Source: Clitoria ternatea
Taxonomy: Eukaryota > Streptophyta > Magnoliopsida > Fabales > Fabaceae
Direction: 5' to 3'
Length of the DNA: 64,000 nt
Assembly (NCBI GenBank): GCA_037962975.1
Contig: CM075675.1
Coordinates: 3,172,001 to 3,236,000 of the forward strand
Part shown: positions 50,438-60,395 of the stretch, piece after piece
Position numbering within the stretch: position 1 is the stretch's first letter
Layout: each line of letters begins with the position of its first letter
Position numbers and translations under genes: made by a program
The notes under the pieces: generated by a model
Database searches by the model: none
What the model saw: only the letters and a program-made list of their open reading frames with translations
Told to the model about the DNA's origin: nothing

Positions 50438-50555
50438 CCGAGAACTTCCTAGGAGGTCACCCATCCCAGAATTACTCCAAGTTAAGCATGTTTAACTTTT
50501 GAGTCCTTATGTGATGGGCCACCGAAAAGGCTAATGCATTTGTTGGTATAGGTAG
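50438..50555 (-). promoter_or_regulatory. 5S rRNA-like domain in the 5' LTR of Cassandra
   Basis: Same domain as in the other LTR, with two changes in the A-box (AAACATGCTTAACTTG read on the minus strand) and one in the C-box (CCTCCTAGGA). Confidence 0.8.
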
Positions 50556-51276
50556 TACGAATTCATTCCTTTAAGCTATCTTCGACTGTATAGTCTCATA
50601 CCTATACAGTCTTTGGATCCCTCTCATTCTGGTATGTATTCGGTTCGTTCATATGTCCCTCCCACTGGAAGTCTGCCAAGAGTCACTCCTTGTCCGTGCC
50701 TATGCACCGGCGATCACTCCCCGCCCTCAACAGTGCCCGGGATGTCACATTCCCCGCTAGAAGCCTGCCAGGAGCCGCTACTTGTCTGTGCCCATGCACC
50801 GGTGATCACTCCCCGCCCTCAACAGCGCCGGGATGTCACATGAAATACCCCCAATAGAATATTTCAATTCTATTAAGTAACCATTAAAGTGGAATGTAAA
50901 TATTTAATATTTCAGGGCTCCTTGCAATTTCTCAGGTAAAATGCAAAATGCAGTGAGCTGTAATAAACCTAAACCTTAAGGGAACTCCTTAGGGGGAGGG
51001 AGTGTAATTGTTTTTTTAATTTAATGTTTAGTGCATTATTTACAAACTTGAATGACAAATTATTTAATTTATCCTAATAATTATCATAAATGATAAGTTG
51101 TTTTGTTATCGTATCCTAAACATATTGTCTATTGAACGAACTTTAAAAATGGTAAACTTTTCTTTAATGAACATATTGATTCTATTTTTATTTTTATAAT
51201 CTAATAATTATATGCATTACGAGAAAATTTTATTGCTTTTAATGACTTGAACATGGTTAGGGTTAACTCTCTCTCC

Positions 51277-51313
<37 letters not shown>

Positions 51314-51885
51314 ACATTTAAAACATTAAATCTGTTTTAACTAACCAAGAACGTATACATTCATGATATAAAATTTGAAGTACTAAAGGTGTTGCCTTAT
51401 ACATATCTAATGGTCATTTTAATTTTATTTTTGTAAATACTTTTATAATAAAATTTTGAAAATGGTTGAATTTGGGATTGTGCACTTGTTTTACAACCAC
51501 TAACATGTGACGTATAAATTTTTCATATTTCTATTTGTACGGGGGTTGCATAAAATTTATAGCTATTACAGGGTAATTTTTATTGGCGTGGAAATCAAGT
51601 AACCATGGCTAAACTTTGAAATATCCCAACAGAATATTTCAATTCTATTAAGTAACTATTGAGGTGTAATATAAACATTGTAATATCTTAAGACTCCTTG
51701 TAATTTCTCTTGTAAGTAGTAGTAAACGTAAACTTTAAGGGACCCTTTATAATTTATCCAATAAAATATAATTTTACATCATTTAAAAAATTCAACAAAT
51801 TTTAAGTTATAATAAAGTGTATTTAGGATATTGATAAAAAATTTGTATCAAAGATGCATGCGGAAGAATTTATAACAATAACTTA

Positions 51886-51928
<43 letters not shown>

Positions 51929-53543
51929 CTTTTAAAGCTTAATCAACCAAGAATGAAAACATCCATGATATAAAATTTGAAGTATTGAAGGTGTTACTTC
52001 ATATGGTTCTAATATCATATTTTTATTTTTATAAATATATTTATAATAAAATTATGAAAATATTTGAATTTAGGATCGTGCACTTGTTTTACAACTATAT
52101 GACTATAAATTTTCTCATACTCTTGTTCTTATGAGGGGTTGCACAAAATTTATAGTTGTTACTATAAATTTTTATTGCAATGGAAAACAAGTAATTATTG
52201 TTAAGGTTTGAAATACCCCCAACAAAATATTTCAATTTTGTTAAGTAAGCATTGAGGTGAAATGCAAACATTATAATATCTCAGGCTCTTTGTAATTTCT
52301 CTTGTAAAATAGGATGAGTTGTAATAAACCTAAACCTTAAAGAAACCCCTTAGGGAGAGGGAGTGTAATAGTTTTTTAAATTTAAGGTTTAGTGCATTAT
52401 TTACAAATTTGAATGAGAGATTGTTTAATTTATCCTAATAACTATCATAAATAATCAGTTTTTTTTATTGTATCCTAAACATATTTCTTGTCATGAGATA
52501 ACATGATGATAACTTATTATGATCCTTTTGTCTTGTCTACTGAACAAACTTTAAAAATGGTAAACTTTTCTTCAGTGAATATATTTATTCGATTTTTATT
52601 TTTATAATCTAATAATTATATGCATTACGAGAAAATTTTATTGCTTTTAATGATTTGAACATGGCTAAGGTTAACTATCTCTCTCTATATATAACATTTA
52701 AAACACTAAATCTGTTTTAACTAACCAAGTACGTATACATTCATGATATAAAATTTAAAGTACTAAAGGTGTTGCCTCATACATATCTAATGGTCATTTT
52801 ATTTTTATTTTAGTAATTATTTTTATAATAAAATTGTGAAAATGGTTGAATTTGGGAGTGTACACTTGTTTTACAACCATTAACATCAGATATATAATTT
52901 TTTTCATATTCCTATTTGTATGGGGGTTACACAAAATTTATAGGTGTTACAGACTAATTTTTATTGGCGTGAAAATCAAGTAACTATGGTTAAACTCTGA
53001 AATATCTCAACAGAGTATTCTAATTCTATTAAGTAACTATTGATGTGGAATGTAAACATTGTAATATCTTAAGACTCCGTGTAATTTCTCTTGTAAAATG
53101 AGGTGAGTCGTAATAAACATAAACCTTAAAGGAACCCCTTGTAATTTATCCAATAAAACATAATTTTACATCATTTAAAAAATTCAACAAATTAAGTTAT
53201 AATAAAGTGTATTTTGGATGTTCGATAAAAAATTTGTATTTAAGATGCATGCGGAAGAATTTATAATAATAACTTATGATGCATGCAAACTTAAATTTTA
53301 TTTTAGTAAATTTTGTATATGAAAATAAACTTTTTAAAATTTGTCAATAAATTTTATAGTCAAAATTTATAACTTAAGCTGTTGTGTGAAAAGAACTTGA
53401 GCAAATACTAAGTTGTTTACTCAAATCTATCCTTCAAAGATGATATTAATATTCTATATTAATATTCTAGAAGACAAAAACCTAAATTTCCTCAAAGTAC
53501 TTGATGCAATTATATCTTTATGACTTGAATTTGAGACCCCTTT

Positions 53544-54216
53544 TCAAACAAAAGAATCAAACTTGAGCTCCACTGGTAACATGCCTGTCTCTTATTGCCA
53601 ACAAGTCCCCTTTATCACCATGCAAGTAAGCTTTCAAGAATGCAACCACAACCCCTCCAACAAACCTCCTCATGGGTTTCCTTGACTCTCCATTCTTGCA
53701 TAGACAATAGATAGCTTTCCCTCTAATCTCCTTTATATCATCATCTAACATGTCAGAGTGGCCATAATCCTTAGCCACAAAGTACCAAGCAGGTTTGTTA
53801 CACTCATTGAAGAAGTTCTCATGGTTGACACCCTTTGGTGCACAAGGAGAGAACAAAGGGTTCCTTTTCACCTCACCTAAACCCGACCCTATCACCAATA
53901 TTGCCATATCAAAGTCAAATAAGTGAGGAACATAGGTAAGAACTGGTGGAGGAGTTTTCTTCCCTTTGTCCATTCCATCAACAGGGTCCACTCCTATTAA
54001 TGCTGAAAACTTCAGATTTGTGGTGATGTTCAATTTTCTTAGAGCAAGAGCAAATGCTGTTTTGCCTCCTCGGCTATGGCCTGCCAGTGCTAGCTTGCCA
54101 AAGTTTGGTCTTACATTTGGTGGAAGAATTTTGCAAAGCCCTTCAGATAGCCAATTTGTTATTGCAGCTACAGAATGAATCTCATCACTTGTATCAGGTC
54201 CAGCCACTGTGTACAA
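53544..54216 (-). pseudogene. Chlorophyllase remnant: exon 2 only, C-terminus frameshifted
   Basis: The 219-codon frame matches the C-terminal two thirds of plant chlorophyllase, which hydrolyses chlorophyll to chlorophyllide and phytol. The lipase motif GHSRGG with Ser48 (fragment numbering), Asp77 in GVDPVDG and His153 in YGHSDML preserve the catalytic triad. The frame opens at LYTVAGPDTS where exon 2 of the family usually begins, but the upstream bases read TTTTTTGCAC with no AG, so the normal acceptor is absent. No exon 1 coding sequence (about 100 residues) was found in the 4.9 kb upstream. Near the C-terminus the frame shifts after DRHV; the expected ending PVELKFDSFV continues in another frame to 53544. 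Both ends are thus damaged. A functional shortened enzyme is unlikely but not excluded. Confidence 0.8.
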
Positions 54217-56541
54217 AGTGCAAAAAATGATGCAACGAATTCCATATTGGATAGAACCATTGATTGGAATTTAATTTTTGTTTTACGAACAAACCTTCTG
54301 TTAGTCATCAAGAGTGTGTGGGCTATACATCTTAGTCCCGATATTTTAAAATCTTGATTTAGTCTCTGACATTACAAAACTATATCTAATTTAATCCTAT
54401 TGAAATATAAAATGACAATGAAAAATATAGTAGGAAAGAACTAAAATAAAATGATATTTTACCATATAAGTCTCTAACTTAATAATTTAAAATATTAAAG
54501 ACCGAAGTATATGACTTATACAATCTTAAAGACTAATCTAAGAATTTACTCTTAGTTTTACCCTCTAAGAGCTGTTAACCATTTTGTAATATAGGTCGGT
54601 TAATCAACCAGCATCAGTGAATTTAATCCTCATCCTTGACACAAGTAGATCAAGTAACAAATACTTGTTCTAGGTCAATTAGTGGTCTTAAGTTTGATAT
54701 CTTAAGTGTAGTTATTCAACTCAAACCTAAATAGAATATATTAGAAATAAGGGTACACATTTGACATGTAACTCCAAATATGGAGACATGTCCATTAAAC
54801 GCATTCCCTTGTTTAGCATGTATGCTTTCTACATTGTTTGGCTTTAAACAAGAATTTATATGATTAGGATAATCTGTACCATGTTTCTTTGAGAAATAAG
54901 TCCTCTAGATTTGAAATTCCACACAATGCTTATACAGTAAGAATCAGAGTCCTTTTCTCATTCTGTTGTTTAAGAAAACTCAGGTGATGGGAATAGAATC
55001 TCAGAATGGTAAGGGACTAGAGGAGGGCTTCGGATCATTTCTGGGTATGCATTATATGGAATTCTAAACCAAGAGCCATGTTAGTCGAAGGTCATATGCT
55101 TATTATGTATATAAGCTAGCCATGAAAGCAACCCTGATTTGTTCAATACAAAGGATAAAATAGAATTATATGTTATATAGTTGCCTCATAATTATATACA
55201 TGGGATTATTATTATGTTGAGTTGTAATGTCTGTCGATCTTTATCAGCTGTGATTCTGATATTGTAAAACTAAAATCAATACGTGACAAAATAAGGTGAG
55301 TTATATTATATACTTAAGCAATTTAATTTTTATTCACATCATAATTTAATATTTTTATGCTAATCATAAGTATCTTTTTTCAGAGTCAATGATATTCAAG
55401 GCTTAGTAGATATCGAATTTAAAATTCTTCCTACAGTCTTGATATAGGTTATCAATTAAGTCACAATTCATCGATACAATAATAACTTAATTTATTAATT
55501 GATGGAAAACTAATAAATAGCCAAAATCTCATTCACTAAGTACTTGATGGATGTACCAGATCAAAGACAGAGGTATATGATGAGTAATAAGCTACTTCCA
55601 GATCATTCACTTAGCCCTGTCTCTATCCATATGAGTTAAATGCCCCAAAAAGGGTTAGTCACTAATATTTAATATAGTGAGGAAAGTTGTAGGTAGGTAA
55701 AGTATAAAAGGATATCTAGGGAGAGAAACCAATTGTTTTTGCAAAGACAAAGCCAAGGTATTATAGTAGCTTCTTCCTCATTATCACAATCAGCACAGCA
55801 GGCACACTTTCTAATGATTTGTCAATAGTTTTATGTTCTGAGTTCTTGGGCTATAATGCTGTTATGATGCTCAAGATTTTCAACCTTAAGTATAAAGGAG
55901 AAAACTAACATTATTAACCAAAGAATTAATGATGGCACTGGTAAAAAGGATTAATCTCTCTGGGACCTGCTTGCATTTATCCTCCTGTGTTGATCAAGTA
56001 ATGCCACAATAAACCACCATCTTCATCTTGTTTTTATTAAAGATAGTGATGTCAAATCTTTTGGCCAATAATAATAGGGAGCTGAGATGAAAAGGTATGT
56101 CACAGGATACCAAGACAGGGATGAACTCATTGAGATGCATATTCTCGACAATTGGAGTGAACATTTCACATGAAAGTTTAAGTGTTTACTACTTTAGTCA
56201 TTAAATTTACAAAATCATCACTTTAGTAGCCGATTTTACTTTCGTGTTATAAATTGACAATAGAAAATGAAATGAAAAAGTAATGAAATAAAGAGTAAAG
56301 AGTCAATTTTACCCTTGAAGGATAGAGTGGTCACCAACTTTACCAGTATATTGATGTCTAGAGTTTTTTTTTTTTTGACGGTTAAAACAGTTAAAACCAT
56401 TAAGAAACACCCAATAACCTGAAAATTGAGCTACTGTAGACATTAAATACTTGTTCCCTCCATGCTGAGAGTGAGGCATAGCAGCAACATTTGTAGATAC
56501 TTTTAAATTTAGATAACGATATCTAACATTTATTTAATATA
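54217..56541. other. Gene-free stretch upstream of the chlorophyllase remnant
   Basis: No exon 1 candidate for chlorophyllase on the minus strand and no other gene. The part at 54320-54560 resembles dispersed intergenic repeats (TTAGTCCCGATATTTTAAAAT). Confidence 0.45.
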
Positions 56542-56829
56542 TTTTAAATTTAGATAATAATATCTAACGATATTATCACGGACACATCACAGAGAATATG
56601 TGTAACTTTTAAAATATTATATAACTAAAAGATTGATATATCTTAAATTTAGATAACATATCTAACAATATTACCACGGACATATAATAGAGAATAGACG
56701 TAACTTTTAAAATATTATATAACCAAAAGATTAATATATCTTAAATTTAAATAACGATGTCTAACAATATTACCGCGGAAACATCACAGAGAATAGGTGT
56801 AACTTTTAAAGTATTATATAACCAAAAGA
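56542..56829. repeat. Tandem repeat, three copies of about 99 bp
   Basis: TTAAATTTAGATAA starts near 56544, 56643 and 56741. Each is followed by TCTAACAATATTACCACGGA, CACAGAGAATA, GTAACTTTTAAAATATTATATAACCAAAAG (seen in pieces). It sits in extremely AT-rich DNA. Confidence 0.8.
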
Positions 56830-57360
56830 ATGTGTAACTTTTACCTTCATATCTAACATTTATTTAGTATAATTTAAATAAATATAATAATATTTAGTTT
56901 TTAAAATATTATTATTTTTAGCTTATAATAAACACATTCAAAACAATTTAACATTGTAAAATAATAAATTTAAATATTTAATATATTTAGCATATCATTA
57001 TTTTAAATACTCAGTTTTTAAATGTTAAATATTTAAATAAAAAAATTTAAAAAACACTTTTTAAAACTATTTTATCTATTTAAAATATAATAAAACACGT
57101 TTTCAATAAAATAAAATATTTTAAAATATAAAAAGAAATATTTTAAACAATTTCAAATATAATTCTATTCTTGATATTTAAATACTGTGTTAAATAATAT
57201 ATTTATATATATTATAAAATATTTAAATCAATTAACTATTTTAATTAAACAAATAATTATTTATAAATGATAAAATTTAAGTACAAGGTTATCAATTAAA
57301 CTATCTTAAATATTTATATACAATTCTGATCTCCCAAATCTTAATTAAGAAAAATTAAGA
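56830..57360. other. Extremely AT-rich spacer
   Basis: Almost only A and T, with no gene, RNA or defined repeat seen. Confidence 0.5.
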
Positions 57361-57684
57361 CTGTGTTTAGTTATAGAAAATTATTCGAACAAAATGTTTG
57401 TTATACTTAATATCTCTACTTTGGTATGTATTTGTATTCAATCTGCCCTTTATTCAAGTAGTTTTCTCTCGGCGAAATTGCCCGAATAGTTTTCTAAAAA
57501 AAAGGTTTTCGCTTGTTTTCCAAAATTTTTATTTCCTAGAATAGCTAGGAAAATTTTAAAAACCCATTTAGATAATGTGACAGTTTTTCAATTTGGAAAA
57601 CTAGAAAACTAAAAAAGTTATTCAAGTGGACTCAGTTTTCCAAATTTTTTTAAGCATTCTTTATTCAATTTAATTGAGATATGT

Positions 57685-57725
<41 letters not shown>

Positions 57726-58344
57726 TATGACAATATTGTATAGTATATGCATCACATAAAAATTGTGACAAAAATTTAAAGTAATATTAAAATAAGAGCA
57801 AATGAGTTTGTGTTTAAATATATTTCAAAATAGTTACAGAGAATAATAAAAATATTATCAAGATACATCATAAAAATCATATGAAATATTAAATCTTAAA
57901 TTTAACAAAAAATTAAAAATGTAAATTGATAGATATGACGGGGTTGATCTTATAGATAAGGTCTCTACAACCCTTTTATTTTGTCAAGTAGGATTGCAGG
58001 AAAGCCAATTCAATATTTAAGGATGATAATACCAATTTAAACAAGTTGTCGTGTTTCTAATTATTGAAAACTTATAGTAGTAAAACTTTTCGAATTAATA
58101 GCAGTTTGTTTCATATTCTCATTTGGTTACAACAGTCTTTATCGTAATTCAGTTACCGTTTTTTCTATTTTTTTACTTTTCTTAGAAAACCTTTTAAAAG
58201 AGTTTTCTGATTTTCTTAATAAATAGAAAATCAGTTTTCTATTTTTTTATAAAAAAATTTAAATAATTTATAGATAAACAGTTTTTTTATTTTTCTAAGA
58301 ATAATTTTCTATTTTTCTAAGAAAACTTATGAACTAAACGCAAC
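57361..58344. mobile_element. Possible MITE-like element with inverted ends, about 980 bp
   Basis: The left end GTGTTTAGTTATAGAAAAT and the reverse complement of the right end (GTTGCGTTTAGTTCATAAG) share GTTTAGTT. Subterminal AGAAAACT/AGTTTTCT words occur on both sides and a (TA)n lies at 57688-57721. No matching target duplication was identified, so borders are tentative. Confidence 0.35.
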
Positions 58345-59093
58345 ATAAGTTCCTCAACTATTCCAATTATACAAGTTTGATCCTTGGATTAATTTAATTT
58401 TATTTGAAAATTTTAAATTATTTTCTATTCAAACATTCGGTGATCTATGATAGAATTGGAACATGTAATCATTTTAAAAGTTTGAAGTTAAAAAATTTAG
58501 TGAAAAATTGATAATTTTTAAAAGATTTGATATGATAGGTGAAATTTTAAGATTATTAGTATGGATGAAAGTTGATGTTTCGCACAGTGAATTTTATCAT
58601 ATCATGGATGGATTTCACTGGAATAGCTTTCATTTTGCAAAACCAATCAGAAAAGCTTCCATCCCCGCAGATGGGCAGAGAAAATTTTCAAACCTTCATC
58701 ATCTTTTAATGGCCTTCAGGCAAAATTTTCTACAATGAAGATTGATTCATAATATTTTGTTTACAATGCCTAATTTAATTTGATACCCTTTTTTGATGGC
58801 TAGACCACAAAGAGTGAGTTAGCAACTTACCTAGGGTGTGCCTCCCATGTTCCCAGCCACAAATACTTGTAGGAATCCAAAACTAAGCCCCTAGAATTCT
58901 AATCACAGATCTATTAATGATGTGAAACATTGCAGCAATGCTGAGGAGCAAGTAATGTACAAGTGATGTGGTGGCATAAATATTGCCATGAAACATTTGA
59001 TGCCATTCTCCATGGTTGTGCTAATTTGTTGCCATGTTTCCATTTGATGTCAATGCTCCATTTATCATGGCCAACCCACTACACAACCTAACA
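58345..59093. other. Gene-free stretch, 3' flank of the Argonaute pseudogene
   Basis: The 76-codon plus frame at 58508-58738 has no recognisable similarity. No other feature seen. Confidence 0.4.
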
Positions 59094-59691
59094 CTAAAAC
59101 ATTACTCTCTTTACATTTTCTTTCAAGGCAGGCAATGGCTTGAAACCAGAGTCTCCTCCGCCGGCTCGTGTTGCCTTGGAACCATGACCACCGCCACTAC
59201 CACCGCCTGCAGAGCCACTCTCCTGTAGCTCTGGTTCCATATAGAAACGGGCACGGAAAGCTGCTAAATGTGCATAATCTGCTGGAGGAACTGCACAAAA
59301 GTAAAGTCCATTGAACTCTATAGTTTCCAAAACAAGTTGAAACCTCAACAAGAGTCCAAGACAAAATATTGGAGATCAAAGTACTAAATGGTTCTACCCT
59401 AGATTGAGGTTGCTACAAGCTCACAGGTCAAGTTGTCAAAACAAATTATAATTTGACCTACATTGGGTAATGGACTTTTATGGGCCGAGATAAAAAGGCC
59501 CAAACAATCCAGGTATAAGACCCAGAACATCAAGCCTGGCCGACATTGGGTTTTGACAGACTACTTACATTATTTTTAGCATTGCAAATTATTAAGGTAA
59601 ATAGATTCAGGCTGAAAAAATGTCATGAATAAACACCCAAAATTAAACTACATTTTTTCAATTATTTATTGCTGAGAACAAAGGTGTTAAT

Positions 59692-60395
59692 CATGGTTGA
59701 CAAAATCAGGAGTAAAATCTTACGATTCAAATCGTGGAAAAAATCACAAATGCCAAAAATCGTAGTGAAATCGGCAGTGAAATCGTAAGATTTCACGATT
59801 TTTCTTATCAGGCCTAAAATATTAAAAAGCCCTGTCTTCTCTACTTGTTCTGCAGCTCTGCTTCTGTTCATCTCGTTTCTCTCTCTGTCACTTCATCATT
59901 CTTCTTCATCTTGCTCGCTCTGCTTCTTTATCTTGCTTGCTCTGCATCACTTCTTTCTTCTTCATCTTGCTCACCCTGTGTCCCGTTCTGCTGTGCTTCT
60001 TCGTCCCTCCCACTTGCAGTAATGGCTACCACAGCAGGAAACTTTGGAACAACATCAACAGGTCGAGATGGAGGCAGTTCTGGTGGTAGTAGATATGTTT
60101 ACATTGTTGTTTGTTTATGGTTTATGTTATGAATTATGAGTTATGGATTTTTATGTAAGTTTATGATGTCTTTTCCATAGATTTATGACTTTGAATTATG
60201 TTTTTATATGATATGCATATATATGAATATATATATGCATATAAACATGTATATACATATATATGAATATATATATGTATATAAACATGTATATACATAA
60301 TAAGTAAAATCTTACAATTCAATTTACAATTTTACGATTTGCGATTTTTCTACCCCTTTACGATTCAACATGAAATCCCGATTTTGTCAACCTTG
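59692..60395 (+). mobile_element. Internally deleted hAT transposon, 704 bp, in the last intron of the Argonaute pseudogene
   Basis: Termini CATGGTTGACAAAATC and, reverse-complemented, CAAGGTTGACAAAATC differ at one of 16 positions. Perfect 8-bp target duplications GTGTTAAT flank the element (59684-59691 and 60396-60403). Subterminal regions are full of AATCGTAAGATT/CACGATTTTT motifs. The interior keeps a pyrimidine-rich leader and a transposase-like first exon but no catalytic domain, so it cannot move on its own. A duplicated 54-bp (ATATAC)-rich segment lies at about 60208-60300. Confidence 0.85.
60022..60132 (+). CDS. First-exon remnant of hAT transposase
   Basis: ATG at 60022 opens MATTAGNFGTTSTGRDGG and a Ser/Gly-rich stretch, like the N-terminal tail that precedes the BED finger in hAT transposases. 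A possible donor (GGTGGTAGTAGATATG) follows the Ser/Gly stretch; reading on gives 36 codons and a stop. The zinc finger and catalytic exons are missing because the element is internally deleted. Confidence 0.45.
   Translation: MATTAGNFGTTSTGRDGGSSGGSRYVYIVVCLWFML

Larger units (their letters stand above)
49869..50840 (-). mobile_element. Complete Cassandra-type TRIM retrotransposon, 972 bp, minus orientation
   Basis: Two similar LTRs, 49869-50273 and 50344-50840, bracket only 70 bp. On the minus strand the internal part starts GTGGTATCAGAGCC, a primer-binding site complementary to initiator Met-tRNA, and ends in a purine-rich tract (GGTGGAAGCTGGTGGGCA) before the 3' LTR. The LTRs contain 5S rRNA-like sequence, the hallmark of Cassandra. 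Perfect 5-bp target duplications TGAAA flank it (49864-49868, 50841-50845), and the uninterrupted site (TTTGAAATATCCC) is seen in other array copies. There is no coding capacity, as is normal for TRIMs. The 5' LTR is 92 bp longer owing to an internal duplication. Confidence 0.9.
43340..53285. repeat. Tandem array of a unit near 750 bp, about eight copies, interrupted by transposons
   Basis: The same ordered set of words recurs: TTGAATTTGGGATTGTGCAC, TTTATAGTTGTTACA, AAATAAGTAACCATGG, TTGAGGTGGAATGTAAACAT, TAAACCTTAAGGGAGCC, TTATCATAAGATAAC, AATCTAATAATTATATGCAT, a (TA)n or (CT)n(TA)n run, then AAATCTGTTTTAA. The anchor around TGTAATATTTT lies near 43562, 44681, 48445, 49192, 50903, 51679, 52271 and 53059. 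After subtracting three inserts the spacings are about 754, 752, 747, 734, 776, 592 and 788. The last four copies alternate: 50903 resembles 52271 and 51679 resembles 53059, a dimer period near 1.37 kb. I see no coding sequence. Outer limits are approximate. Confidence 0.8.

Noticed and set aside
49960..50555. Functional 5S rRNA genes
   Set aside because: Only the internal promoter parts match well and both copies sit inside paired LTRs with primer-binding site and target duplication, so they are Cassandra LTR domains.
50613..50843. 76-codon Pro/Ser-rich plus frame
   Set aside because: It is the GC-richer duplicated end of the Cassandra LTR read in antisense to the element.
43340..53285. CRISPR array
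   Set aside because: Repeats are about 750 bp with no short direct repeats and unique spacers, and the DNA is eukaryotic.
53557..54216. Complete short chlorophyllase starting at 54216
   Set aside because: The apparent start codon is TTG and about 100 N-terminal residues of the family are missing, so it is not a complete gene.
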